Below are positions 44,136-53,360 of a DNA stretch of 64,000 nucleotides, in pieces. The DNA is from Geobacter sp. SVR. GTDB taxonomy: Bacteria; Desulfobacterota; Desulfuromonadia; Geobacterales; Pseudopelobacteraceae. The DNA is taken from the NCBI RefSeq assembly GCF_016865365.1, contig NZ_AP024469.1, forward strand, positions 1,541,001 through 1,605,000. The letters run 5' to 3'. The position numbers and the translations under genes are program-made. Below the pieces are notes generated by a model. It worked only from the letters and a program-made list of their open reading frames with translations, made no database searches and was not told the DNA's origin. How positions within the stretch are numbered: the first letter of the stretch is position 1; every line of letters begins with the position of its first letter.

Positions 44136-45092
44136 ATGAGTCCGCAACCACAAGGCACAGCAGGGGTACGGCTGGCTGCCGCCGTTCTTGGCGTGCTCGG
44201 ATCGTTCGCTCTGTTTGCCGCGTATATCGCAGTTCCGCCGGCAGGCCTGATATCGGGCCTGCTGGCGCCTTTTCCAGCCGCATTTTCACGATTCAAATTC
44301 GGCCGGGGCACGGCAGTAACCATCATTCTGGGGACCATAGCCCTGCTGACCAGCCTTTTCGGGGTTCAAACCGCCATCCTGTATTTGCTCCAGTGCGGGA
44401 TGGTCGCCCTGATAATGCCGGAACTGCTGGTACGGGGGCTGGGAGCTTCCCGCTCCATCGCCTGGGCCACGGCGGCCGGTTTGGGCATTTGCAGTATGGC
44501 AGCTCTGGCAGTAGCCGTTACCAGCGGCCAGAACCCCCATCTTCTGGCGGTCAAGGAGATCAACGACAGTATCACCCACGCCATAAGCCTTTATGAAAAG
44601 GCCGGCATCAAGGGTGAAGAACTCGACTTGGTCAAGCAGTCGATGGCCATGGCTGCCGGCTTGATCGTCAAGATCTACCCGGCCCTGATCACCATTGCCC
44701 TGATCGCCATAAGCGGTCTGAATCTGGCCCTGCTCAAACGCTCCTCTTCGCGCTGGAATTTTGAGCTGCGAATCGGTGATTTCAAGGATTTCAGAAATGC
44801 GCAGTTACTGGTGTGGCTGCTGATAGTCGCAGGATTTGCCATGCTGGCCGATACTCCGGTCATCACCGTACCTGCTCTGAACGTACTGGCAGTTTTGGCG
44901 GTGCTTTATTTCCTGCAGGGACTGGCGGTCATTACGGCAGTCCTCGCCCGCCAGGCCTTTTCCGGGATCCTGAAAGCCGCATTGTACCTGATGTTGCTGT
45001 TTCAGCCGTATCTTTCCGCCCTGGTGGCGATCATAGGAATATTCGACCTGTGGGGTGACTTCCGCACTCCCAGAAATCAGGAAAACCTGTAA
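44136..45092 (+). CDS. DUF2232 (YybS-like) membrane protein
   Basis: A 318-aa inner-membrane protein with about eight hydrophobic segments, for example LAAAVLGVLGSFALFAAYIAV, AVTIILGTIALLTSLFGVQTAIL and ALYLMLLFQPYLSALVAIIGIF. DUF2232 genes are often found between rpsR and rplI in this and related groups, and the function is unknown. It starts 9 bases after rpsR and lies 23 bases before rplI, so it is in the ribosomal operon. Confidence 0.8.
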   Translation: MSPQPQGTAGVRLAAAVLGVLGSFALFAAYIAVPPAGLISGLLAPFPAAFSRFKFGRGTAVTIILGTIALLTSLFGVQTAILYLLQCGMVALIMPELLVRGLGASRSIAWATAAGLGICSMAALAVAVTSGQNPHLLAVKEINDSITHAISLYEKAGIKGEELDLVKQSMAMAAGLIVKIYPALITIALIAISGLNLALLKRSSSRWNFELRIGDFKDFRNAQLLVWLLIVAGFAMLADTPVITVPALNVLAVLAVLYFLQGLAVITAVLARQAFSGILKAALYLMLLFQPYLSALVAIIGIFDLWGDFRTPRNQENL

Positions 45093-45115
45093 TACAGGCT
45101 TGAAAGGAGAAGAAA

Positions 45116-45559
45116 ATGAAGGTAATTCTGCAGGAGAACATCGACACCCTCGGCCACATCGGCGATATCGTCAAGGTTGCACCCGGTTATGCGCGCAACT
45201 ACCTGCTCCCCAAAGGACTGGCTGTCGTGGCCACCGAGAAGAACGCCAAGGCCCTCGAACATGTCAAGCGCCAGATGGCCTACAAGAAGGACAAGGCCCT
45301 CGAATCCGCACGTTTGCTGGCTGCCAAGCTGGGCGAACTGGTAATCGAGCTGACGCATCAGGCCGGTGAAGAAGGTAAACTGTTCGGCTCCGTTACCAAC
45401 ATGGAAATCGCCGCCTCCCTCAAGGAGAAAGGCTTTGATATCGACCGCAAAACCATCGTGCTGGCCGACCCCATCAAAAACGTCGGCGAGTACACCGTGC
45501 CGGTCAAGATCAATCCTGAAGTCTCCGCTTCGCTCAAGGTTACGGTCAAAGCGGCCTAA
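45116..45559 (+). CDS. rplI: Ribosomal protein L9
   Basis: A 147-aa large-subunit protein. The N-terminal rRNA-binding domain (VILQENIDTLGHIGDIVKVAPGYARNYLLPKG) leads to a long connecting helix and the C-terminal domain (GKLFGSVTNMEIAASLKEKGF, DRKTIVL). GAAAGGAGAAG precedes the ATG. It is the last gene of the rpsF operon, closed by the terminator at 45589-45622. Confidence 0.96.
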   Translation: MKVILQENIDTLGHIGDIVKVAPGYARNYLLPKGLAVVATEKNAKALEHVKRQMAYKKDKALESARLLAAKLGELVIELTHQAGEEGKLFGSVTNMEIAASLKEKGFDIDRKTIVLADPIKNVGEYTVPVKINPEVSASLKVTVKAA

Positions 45560-45588
45560 TAACACTTTACGCCAATTTTAATTGTACT

Positions 45589-45622
45589 CAAAGAGCCTGC
45601 CGGTCACCCGGCAGGCTCTTTG
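45589..45622 (+). terminator. Rho-independent terminator of the rpsF-rplI operon
   Basis: CAAAGAGCCTGCCGG pairs with CCGGCAGGCTCTTTG and is followed by TTTT. Confidence 0.9.
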
Positions 45623-45730
45623 TTTTAGGACACTGTTTCTCCGGTGCGTGACGTATATCACGAACTGATGCAGTCCCCGTTGACAATATTTGCCGCGCAG
45701 GCGACAATGACAGTTTATCGGGAGGGTAGC

Positions 45731-47032
45731 GTGGATACCATGTTGCTTGAAATGCTGGTTATTTGCCTGATGGTCGTGCTGAACGGCTTTTTTTCCTGTT
45801 CTGAATTCGCCATCATCTCTGTTCGAAAAAGCCGGATCGCACAACTGCAGACCGAAGGAGACGAGCGGGCGCGCATTATCGACGGTCTGCAGCAGGACCC
45901 CCATCGCCTGCTGGCAATCGTTCAGATCGGCGTCACCGTGACAGGTTCCACCGCATCGACCGTCGGCGGCATCATCGCCATCGAAAAGATACGTCCGATC
46001 CTGCTCGATCTCCCTTGGCCGGTCATACAGCATGCCGCCGAACCCCTGGCGGTCATGTCGGTCGTCGTTGTGGTCTCTTACTTTTCCCTGATTATCGGTG
46101 AACTGGTACCCAAAGCCATCGGCCTGCAATACGCCGATACGATCGCGCTCTGGGTCGCCAAGCCGATCGATTCTCTGGCGCGTGTGGGGTCGATCGGAGT
46201 CAGTCTCCTGACCGCTTCCAGCAAGGCCGTCATGCAACTGATTGGCGTAAAAGACGACCGCTCCACCTTCATCACGCGGGAAGAGGTTCAGCACATCGTG
46301 GCCGAGGGGCACGAGAGCGGCGTGTTCAGCACCACTGAGCACGAGTACATCCAGAACGTATTCGAATTTACGCATACCTGCGTCCGTGAAGTCATGGTGC
46401 CTCGTACCCGCATCGTCGGTCTTGAGCTGTCCGCCTCGCGCGACGAGGTCGTCAGGGTGGTGCTGGAGAATATGTATTCCCGCTATCCGGTCTACCGGGG
46501 AACCATCGAGGACATAGCCGGTGTGGTGCACGGCAAGGACCTGCTGGGAAGGCTGGTGGCTGGGGAGCCTTTCGATCTGCTGGCCATCATGAGGCCGCCG
46601 GTCTTCGTGCCGGAAAGCATGATGGTCAACGATCTGCTCAAACAGATGCAGCGCAGCAGGAATCAGATGGCGCTGGTGGTGGACGAGTATGGCGGACTGA
46701 GCGGGCTGGCGACCTCCGAGGACCTGATCGAAGAATTGCTGGGAGAGATCGAGGACGAGCACGATGCCGGAGAAACGGGTGCTGTTCAGAGCCTGCCGGA
46801 TGGACAGCTCCTGGTGGCCGGCTACCTGTCGGTGTTCGACCTGGACGAGACGATCGACATCAACCCCGAGGATGATCTGCCCTACGACACGGTAGCCGGG
46901 TTGATCCTTCACGAGCTGGGCCGGTTTCCGTTGCGCGGTGAGGCAGTGGAGTGGCACGGGTACCGCTTCATCTGTGAAGAGGTGACCCGCACCTCCATTC
47001 TCAAGGTGCGCATCGTTCCGGTCAAAGGATGA
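45731..47032 (+). CDS. CNNM/CorC-HlyC-like membrane protein with CBS domains, 433 aa
   Basis: An N-terminal DUF21 transmembrane domain has about four helices (LVICLMVVLNGFFSCSEFAIISV and others). A CBS pair (about 215-335, REVMVPRTRIVGL and QMALVVDEYGGLSGLATSEDL) and a C-terminal CorC_HlyC domain ending KVRIVPVKG follow. The family is linked to Mg2+ or Co2+ efflux or tolerance; the substrate is not provable here. The GTG at 45731 with GGAGGG upstream is the likely start. Its stop overlaps the next ATG (ATGA). Confidence 0.85.
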   Translation: MDTMLLEMLVICLMVVLNGFFSCSEFAIISVRKSRIAQLQTEGDERARIIDGLQQDPHRLLAIVQIGVTVTGSTASTVGGIIAIEKIRPILLDLPWPVIQHAAEPLAVMSVVVVVSYFSLIIGELVPKAIGLQYADTIALWVAKPIDSLARVGSIGVSLLTASSKAVMQLIGVKDDRSTFITREEVQHIVAEGHESGVFSTTEHEYIQNVFEFTHTCVREVMVPRTRIVGLELSASRDEVVRVVLENMYSRYPVYRGTIEDIAGVVHGKDLLGRLVAGEPFDLLAIMRPPVFVPESMMVNDLLKQMQRSRNQMALVVDEYGGLSGLATSEDLIEELLGEIEDEHDAGETGAVQSLPDGQLLVAGYLSVFDLDETIDINPEDDLPYDTVAGLILHELGRFPLRGEAVEWHGYRFICEEVTRTSILKVRIVPVKG

Positions 47033-50000
47033 ACGTGCCGAAACTGAAGCCTTCCTACATCAAAATTCCCGGTCTGATCCTCCTCGCCCTGAGTACCCTC
47101 ATGATCAGCCTGGCGTTTTTCCTGCCGCGCCTGATCGATGTCAATGCCTATCGCAACGAGATAATCGACGTTCTGCAGAAAACCCTCAATCGCAAGGTCA
47201 GCTTCTCGCGCGGCGAATTTTCGATGCATATCGGTCCGACCTTTACCTTCGACGACGTCACGGTAAAGGAGCCGGACGGCGTTTCGGATTTCCTGTCGGC
47301 CAGACGCATCACATTCCACCTGGCGCTGCTCCCGCTGCTCGAAAAAAAGGTCGTGCTGAACGACGTAACCCTGGATGGTGCAGGGCTGCGCCTCAAGCGG
47401 GGAAGTGACGGCACCTTGAATATCGAGGACCTGCTCAAGCCGGGGAGCGAGTCATATCAGATTCATCTGAAGCGGGTGCAGGTCAGGAATGGTTCTCTGG
47501 AATGGCGTGACATGTTCATAGGCAAAGGGGAATTTTCTGCACGTGCCGAACATGTCAACCTGTCGATGGAAAATCTTTCCCGTGGACGCAAGGGGAGCTT
47601 CAAATTGTCCTGCGAGCTGCCGGGACAGGCTTCCGGCCCCGCCCTGGTGTCTTTGTCAGGAACGGCCCGTCTGCCGGCCGGCACCACCCCCCTGACGGAA
47701 ACGGAGCTGAATGCGAACCTCGACCTCAGACAGGCTGATCCGGGACATTTCTGGCCCTACTACGGCAGGTACATTCCCTTCGACAATCCCGGCGGCCGGA
47801 TTGACCTGGCAACCAGCTTCAAGGGCCGCATGCGCGAGTTCAGTGCCAAGGGAAAGCTGAAACTGGCCGGGGTTACGGTTCACTGGCCCACGGTTTTCCA
47901 CCATCCGGTCAACCCGCGCCTTGCGCAGCTGGATTACGAACTCAGGCTCAATAAAAACGCCATCGACATGCCTTCGCTCCAGTTCTCCGCCGATGGCTTC
48001 AGGATCAAGGGGAGCTGCAGGCTTCAGGATATCACCTCATCCGATCTGCGGATTACCGCGCGAGCGACCTCCGAACCCTTCCGTCTCGAGGGACTGCGCC
48101 AATGGATTCCCTACGGCATCATTGCCAAGGACGCCTCGGAATACATAGAGGAACATATCACCGGAGGCACGTACAAACTCGATGAAGGCTCGCTCGATGG
48201 CCGCATCAGCCAGATCGTGCACATGGAAAAGGGCACCAACTACAACGTGCTCCATATCAAGGGCAGGGTCGAAAACGGCATTGTCAGCTACGGTCCCAAG
48301 GTGCCAACTTTTACCAACATACGGGCCGGGCTGGAAATGCTGGGCAAGGACTTCATCGTCAGCCATGCCACCGGTACGTTCGGCAATTCTCCCTTCAAGG
48401 TGGAGGGGCGCATAACCGACTATCCCCTCGACAGCCCCTGCAGCTATCCCTTTCAGATGGAGATAACCCCGCATCCGGGCGATGTGGCGTGGCTCTCCCG
48501 TCTGGCGGGTGCCGACCGGCTGAATTTTGCAGGCACCTCCACGTTGCAGCTGCGGGGAAGCGGCCTCGTCTCCTCCTATCGTCTCGCGGGGGAGTGGGAG
48601 CTGAAGCAGGCCAATTACGCATTTCCCGGGATCATCCGCAAGCCGTCGGGCATGCCCAATCATATGAGCTTCAGTTCCATTCTCGGTCCCAGCGATACCC
48701 GCCTGACCAGTCTGTCCTACACTCTGCCGCCGATGGCCCTGTCCGGAACGGCACACTTGAAATACGCGAAAGAACCGCATCTCGATTTTGAACTGCAGAC
48801 CAACCAGTTTCTCTTGAGCGAGTCGCTTCCGATTCTCTCGCAGTGGCAGACCTATCGGCCGCACGGCAAGGTCCAGGCTCACATCACCGGCAGCGGCAAT
48901 CCGTCCGATTTTGCCGCCATGGACTACAACGGCACTGTCGGGCTCACTTCGTTTGCCTTTCTACCCGGACAAAATCTCAAGCCGATCAGCAATGTCAACG
49001 GTTTGATCACCTTCAAGGGAAACAGTCTGGAAACATCCAGTATCAGCGTGCGTTACGGCAGTTCGCTTATCAGTGCCAAGGGCAGGATCAGGGATTTCAA
49101 GAACCCCGAAGCTGAAATCACCCTCGCGTCACCTGAGCTTTTCCTCAAGGATATCGCCGATGCCGCGCCCAAAAACAATGTCGCCATCCGCAGGCTCCAG
49201 GCCTCGCTTGCCATCAGGAGCAACAGCTATGTTGTCCGCAGTTTGTCCGGGCAGCTCAACTCCTCCAATTTCAACATCAGCGGTACCTATACCGGCGGCA
49301 GCGCCCCCCAGGCCAACCTGTCGCTCGGCTCTTCCCAGCTCGATATCGAGGATCTGCTGCTGCTGACCAAGCTGACAGGGCAGGGTGCGGGGCCATCCAG
49401 TGCATCCGACGGGGAATTCAAGATCACCCTGGCTGCCGATGCCGGCAAATACGGCAAGCTGCCATTTACCGCCCTGAACGCCAGCCTTTCCAGGGATGAA
49501 GGCATTGTGTATCTGCAGAAGCTTGAGGCCGGCATATACGGGGGCAAGCTGTCGGCCAAGGGCAGAATCGGGCCCAATACCGCCGGTCCGGGCAGCCGCT
49601 ACGATCTGAAGTTCAATCTCGAGCGGGTCAATGCCGAACGCCTCCTGCATGCCCTGGACGCCTCCCGCGAAGTTACCGGCACGCTCAATCTGGAAGGGGA
49701 GGTCACGGCCCGTGGCGACAGTCTGGCGGAGATCAAGAAGACCGCCCTGGGCAATCTGCGACTGCGTCTGGAAAAGGGGAGCCTGCGTAAATTCAGCGTG
49801 CTTTCCAAAATTTTTTCCATCCTCAATCTCTCGCAGTTGCTGAAATTTCAGCTCCCGGACATGGTGGCGGGTGGCATGCCGTACAATACCATCAAAGGCA
49901 GCTTCGCCGTCCGTGACGGGCTCCTTTCCACCCAGGATCTGTTCATCCGTGGCGATGCCCTCAATATTTCGCTGGTCGGTAACGCAGACGTGGTCAGGGA

Positions 50001-50268
50001 GGAGCTGAAATTCACCATCGGAGTGCAACCGCTGCAGACCGTGGACAAAGTGGTGAACCGCATCCCTGTGGTGGGCTGGTTGCTCACCGGCAAAGACAAG
50101 GCTTTCCTGACCGCCTATTTCGAGGCAAAAGGGCCGTGGTCCAACCCCCGTGTGGAGGCCATTCCGGTCAAATCGATGGCAAAAGGGGTCCTCAATATTT
50201 TCAGGAGGGTATTCGAGTTGCCCGTGCGCCTGTTCACCGATACCGGTGAGGTCATCCTGGGGAAATGA
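47029..50268 (+). CDS. Large AsmA/YhdP-like envelope protein, 1079 aa
   Basis: One N-terminal membrane helix (IPGLILLALSTLMISLAFFLP) is followed by an AsmA-type chorein-like start (IDVNAYRNEIIDVLQKTLNRKVSFSRGEF). About 1000 residues of beta-strand repeats and a C-terminal AsmA_2-like region (GSFAVRDGLLSTQDLFIRGDALNISLVGNADV, then NRIPVVGWLLTGKDKAF) complete it. Proteins of this group form long grooves in the periplasm and carry phospholipids to the outer membrane. That role is inferred from the family. Overlap with the CorC-like gene suggests co-expression. Confidence 0.8.
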   Translation: MNVPKLKPSYIKIPGLILLALSTLMISLAFFLPRLIDVNAYRNEIIDVLQKTLNRKVSFSRGEFSMHIGPTFTFDDVTVKEPDGVSDFLSARRITFHLALLPLLEKKVVLNDVTLDGAGLRLKRGSDGTLNIEDLLKPGSESYQIHLKRVQVRNGSLEWRDMFIGKGEFSARAEHVNLSMENLSRGRKGSFKLSCELPGQASGPALVSLSGTARLPAGTTPLTETELNANLDLRQADPGHFWPYYGRYIPFDNPGGRIDLATSFKGRMREFSAKGKLKLAGVTVHWPTVFHHPVNPRLAQLDYELRLNKNAIDMPSLQFSADGFRIKGSCRLQDITSSDLRITARATSEPFRLEGLRQWIPYGIIAKDASEYIEEHITGGTYKLDEGSLDGRISQIVHMEKGTNYNVLHIKGRVENGIVSYGPKVPTFTNIRAGLEMLGKDFIVSHATGTFGNSPFKVEGRITDYPLDSPCSYPFQMEITPHPGDVAWLSRLAGADRLNFAGTSTLQLRGSGLVSSYRLAGEWELKQANYAFPGIIRKPSGMPNHMSFSSILGPSDTRLTSLSYTLPPMALSGTAHLKYAKEPHLDFELQTNQFLLSESLPILSQWQTYRPHGKVQAHITGSGNPSDFAAMDYNGTVGLTSFAFLPGQNLKPISNVNGLITFKGNSLETSSISVRYGSSLISAKGRIRDFKNPEAEITLASPELFLKDIADAAPKNNVAIRRLQASLAIRSNSYVVRSLSGQLNSSNFNISGTYTGGSAPQANLSLGSSQLDIEDLLLLTKLTGQGAGPSSASDGEFKITLAADAGKYGKLPFTALNASLSRDEGIVYLQKLEAGIYGGKLSAKGRIGPNTAGPGSRYDLKFNLERVNAERLLHALDASREVTGTLNLEGEVTARGDSLAEIKKTALGNLRLRLEKGSLRKFSVLSKIFSILNLSQLLKFQLPDMVAGGMPYNTIKGSFAVRDGLLSTQDLFIRGDALNISLVGNADVVREELKFTIGVQPLQTVDKVVNRIPVVGWLLTGKDKAFLTAYFEAKGPWSNPRVEAIPVKSMAKGVLNIFRRVFELPVRLFTDTGEVILGK

Positions 50269-50367
50269 ATCGTTCCTGCATCCTCTCGTACAGCCTGACT
50301 GAACGGACCTCAGGCGGGGGATCTTTGGGGCGGCACATAAAATTACTGAATAAAAAACGACAAACTG

Positions 50368-50413
50368 TTGACAGACAGGCCTGATTTCCCCTATTATTGA
50401 AAATCAAGTTCAA
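50368..50413 (+). promoter_or_regulatory. fur promoter with overlapping Fur-box-like palindrome
   Basis: TTGACA (50368-50373) and TATTAT (50392-50397) are 18 bases apart. Overlapping the -10 is the inverted repeat ATTGAA-N7-TTCAAT, inside wider CCCCTATT and AATAGGGG arms. This resembles a Fur-type operator and suggests autoregulation. Confidence 0.6.
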
Positions 50414-50424
50414 TAGGGGGCGCG

Positions 50425-50856
50425 ATGGACCTGGAAAAGAAAAAGACGTTCAACAATTTTGCTGCACGCAAAGGGCTGCGCTCCACGCGCCAGCGCGACA
50501 TCATCCTGGACGCCTTCCTGTCCACCCACCAGCATGTCAGTGTCGAAGAACTGTACCTCAAAATCAAAACCACCCATCCCGGGATCGGTAACGCCACGGT
50601 ATACCGTACACTCAAGCTGTTCGTCGAGGCCGGCCTGGCCCGCGAGATGCTGCTGCACGACGGCCAGACCCGTTATGAGCACATAACCGCCGGCGAACAC
50701 CACGACCACCTGGTGTGCACCGGATGCAACAGCATCATCGAATTCGAGAACGAGACCATCGAACAGTTGCAGAACGAAATCGCCATGCGTCACGGATTTC
50801 TGATCCGGAGCCACAAGCTGGAGATATACGGCCTGTGCTCCGCGTGTCGTGGATAA
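50425..50856 (+). CDS. fur: Fur-family ferric uptake regulator
   Basis: A 143-aa iron-responsive repressor. The winged helix (about 15-85) includes LRSTRQRDIILDAFL and GIGNATVYRTLKLFVEAGLA. The metal region has HDHLVCTGCNSIIEFEN and a second pair in LCSACRG, together forming the CxxC...CxxC structural zinc site. GGGGG lies 4 bases before the ATG. It is directly upstream of feoB, which supports an iron rather than zinc or peroxide role. Confidence 0.92.
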   Translation: MDLEKKKTFNNFAARKGLRSTRQRDIILDAFLSTHQHVSVEELYLKIKTTHPGIGNATVYRTLKLFVEAGLAREMLLHDGQTRYEHITAGEHHDHLVCTGCNSIIEFENETIEQLQNEIAMRHGFLIRSHKLEIYGLCSACRG

Positions 50857-51022
50857 GGTTTCCGCTGGATCCTGCAGCATAAAAAACCGATCCACACGAT
50901 ACTTACACTGAAACGAACCGGCGAAGGCTTCGGGCATTCAAGCTCAGCTTGTGATGCGGCCCGGAGCCTTTTTGGCGACCGGATGAATATGGATTCCAAA
51001 GGCAGAAAAGGGAGCGGTGTAT

Positions 51023-53011
51023 ATGGCAACATGCTGTGGCAAGCAATCTGAAGTGAAGAGCGGCCATGCCGTCAGACGGGTTGCGCTGGTCGGCAATCCC
51101 AATGTGGGCAAGAGCGTTCTCTTCAACGCCCTGACTGGAGCTTATGTCACGGTGTCCAACTATCCGGGGACCTCGGTGGAGGTATCGCGGGGCACGGCTG
51201 CCATCGAGGGGCAGGAATGGCAGGTCATCGACACTCCCGGCATGTATTCGATTCACACCATCACCGAAGAGGAGCGGGTTGCCCGGGAGATCCTGCTGCA
51301 CGAGACCCCCGACGTGGTGCTGCATGTACTGGACGCACGCAACCTGGAGCGGATGCTGGCCATGACGATCCAGCTGATCGAAGCCGAATTGCCGGTGATC
51401 CTGGTAGTCAATATCATGGACGAGGCCGAGCGCATGGGGCTCAAGATCGACCTGGCCCTGCTGCGCGAGCGTCTGGGAATTCCGGTGATCGGGGCTGCCA
51501 CGGCGCATAAGCGTGGCATGGACGAGATCCGCAGCGCCATTGCCGGCTACTGCCGCACTGATGGCGCAGAGGGGCGGTTTCCCTACAGTCGCCTGCTGGA
51601 GCATGACATCAGGGAGGTAGCCGCTCTCATGGAGGGGGACTACATCCTTTCCCGCCGTTCCCTGGCGCTGCTTCTCCTGCAGCAGGACGAGGAGATCATC
51701 GGAATGGTGCGCCAGCGTGAGGGGGAACGGTATGCAGTGCTGGCAGAAAAGGTGCGCGAAATCGCCTTTGAGCGCCGTGAATCGTTTCACCTCGACCTGT
51801 CGCTAGAGCGCAAGGAGATCGTCAAGAAGGTGGTCCGCGATGCCTTCATCATACCCGACAAGCGGGTGGTGACCTGGCCCGACCGCCTTGCCCGTCTTGC
51901 GGTGCAGCCCCTGACCGGCGTACCGCTGTTGTTGATCGTGGTCTATTTCGGCCTTTACAAGTTCGTCGGTGAGTTCGGCGCCGGTACTCTCGTCGATCTG
52001 CTGGAAGGCAAGCTGTTTGAAGAGCTGTTCAACCCCTGGGTCACCAGTGTCGTGAAGGGGCTCATCCCCTGGGAGATCATCCAGGAGCTGTTCGTGGGGG
52101 AGTACGGCATCATCACTCTGGGGATCCGCTATGCCGTCGGCATCATTCTGCCGATCGTGGCCACCTTCTTCGTCTTTTTCTCGTTTCTGGAAGATACCGG
52201 CTATTTTCCGCGCCTGGCGCTCCTGGTGGATCGCATCTTCAAACGGTTCGGCATGAGCGGGCGGGCGGTGATCCCGATCGTGCTCGGCCTGGGCTGCGAT
52301 ACCATGGCCACCATGGTGACCCGTACCCTGGAGACGGTGCGTGAACGGATCATTGCGACTCTGCTGCTGGCCCTGGCCATCCCCTGTTCGGCCCAGATCG
52401 GCGTCATCATGGCGCTGCTCTCCAAGACCCCCGGCGCCTTGGCTGTCTGGGGTGCGAGCATACTGCTGCTGTTCATCGCGGTCGGTCTGCTGTCGGCCAG
52501 GCTTCTGCCGGGCGATGCCCCCATGTTCTACATGGAACTGCCTCCCATGCGGCTGCCGCAGTTCAGCAACGTGCTGACCAAGACCTATACCCGTATGCAG
52601 TGGTATTTCCTGGAGATCCTGCCGCTCTTCATCCTGGCGTCAGTGCTGCTCTGGCTGGGCAAGATCACCCACTTCTTCGAAAAGATGGTGGAGGCCATGA
52701 CGCCGGTCATGGGGGCCATTGGTCTGCCCAAGGAGGCTGCGGTTGCCTTTATCTTCGGTTTTTTCCGCCGCGATTACGGTGCTGCCGGGCTCTATGACCT
52801 GCAGACCAAGGGGTTGATGAGTGCCCGCCAGCTGACAGTGGCGGCCGTGACCCTGACGATCTTCATTCCCTGCGTGGCCCAATTCCTGATCATGAAGAAG
52901 GAGCGCGGCTGGAAGGTGGCCTCCGTCATCGGCCTGTTCGTCAGCTTCCTGGCGTTCGGCAGCGGCTACGCCCTGAACCAGTTGCTGCTGGCAACCGGAA
53001 TTCTCACGTAG
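51023..53011 (+). CDS. feoB: Ferrous iron transporter FeoB
   Basis: Inner-membrane Fe2+ uptake protein of 662 aa. The N-terminal G domain has GNPNVGKSVLFNALTG (P-loop), NYPGTSVEV (switch I) and DTPGMYS, followed by the GDI-like helical region. The membrane part has two Gate motifs, including VIPIVLGLGCDTMATM and LALAIPCSAQIGV. The start is the ATG at 51023, with GGGAGCGGTG upstream, and the protein begins ATCCGKQ with adjacent cysteines. It is 166 bases after fur. FeoA is not separate here; a FeoA domain occurs in the regulator two genes downstream. Confidence 0.94.
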   Translation: MATCCGKQSEVKSGHAVRRVALVGNPNVGKSVLFNALTGAYVTVSNYPGTSVEVSRGTAAIEGQEWQVIDTPGMYSIHTITEEERVAREILLHETPDVVLHVLDARNLERMLAMTIQLIEAELPVILVVNIMDEAERMGLKIDLALLRERLGIPVIGAATAHKRGMDEIRSAIAGYCRTDGAEGRFPYSRLLEHDIREVAALMEGDYILSRRSLALLLLQQDEEIIGMVRQREGERYAVLAEKVREIAFERRESFHLDLSLERKEIVKKVVRDAFIIPDKRVVTWPDRLARLAVQPLTGVPLLLIVVYFGLYKFVGEFGAGTLVDLLEGKLFEELFNPWVTSVVKGLIPWEIIQELFVGEYGIITLGIRYAVGIILPIVATFFVFFSFLEDTGYFPRLALLVDRIFKRFGMSGRAVIPIVLGLGCDTMATMVTRTLETVRERIIATLLLALAIPCSAQIGVIMALLSKTPGALAVWGASILLLFIAVGLLSARLLPGDAPMFYMELPPMRLPQFSNVLTKTYTRMQWYFLEILPLFILASVLLWLGKITHFFEKMVEAMTPVMGAIGLPKEAAVAFIFGFFRRDYGAAGLYDLQTKGLMSARQLTVAAVTLTIFIPCVAQFLIMKKERGWKVASVIGLFVSFLAFGSGYALNQLLLATGILT

Positions 53012-53048
53012 GGCAAGGGGGAATCCCCGGAGCATTCGCCTGAAAGCT

Positions 53049-53117
53049 TTTTGCCACAGAGGACACAGAGAAATTATGAAGGTCTTTTCCTGTGTCCTCT
53101 GTGTTCTCTGTGGCTAA
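53049..53117. repeat. Dispersed palindromic intergenic repeat, family B, copy 2
   Basis: GCCACAGAGGACACAGAGAA at the left matches, in inverse complement, the right part CCTGTGTCCTCTGTG and TTCTCTGTGGC. A single-stranded copy could fold into a long hairpin. It resembles 36003-36130. It lies between feoB and the zinc-ribbon gene. Confidence 0.7.
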
Positions 53118-53185
53118 GACAGTTTTTATGGTTTAATAACGATTCAACAGGGGCGCATGCATATTCCCCGGTATGGTGGCATACG

Positions 53186-53359
53186 ATGATATGCGGTTTT
53201 TGCGGGTACGAGTTCGATGAGAGCGAAGGCAAACGCGGCTGCGGCGGCTGCGGCGGCGGGTGCCATTCTGTCCACTGCCCGCGCTGCAACTACAAAAATC
53301 CGGCGGAACCGAAATTCATCGGCACACTCAAAGGCATATTGAAACGCAAAGGAGATTGA
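53186..53359 (+). CDS. Small zinc-ribbon protein, 57 aa
   Basis: Starts MICGFCGYEFDE and contains CGGCGGGCHSVHCPRCNY. The CxxC pairs and further Cys/His residues make one or two metal sites likely. The tail is GTLKGILKRKGD. It sits between feoB and the DtxR-like regulator with only one base before the latter, so it is probably part of the iron operon. A metal-sensing or Fe-delivery role is inference. A longer upstream frame runs through repeat B and is not credible. Confidence 0.7.
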   Translation: MICGFCGYEFDESEGKRGCGGCGGGCHSVHCPRCNYKNPAEPKFIGTLKGILKRKGD

Positions 53360-53360
53360 C

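Noticed and set aside
53051-53359. 102-aa version of the zinc-ribbon gene
   Set aside because: Its first 45 residues are read from the palindromic repeat B. The ATG at 53186 gives a compact Cys-rich protein.
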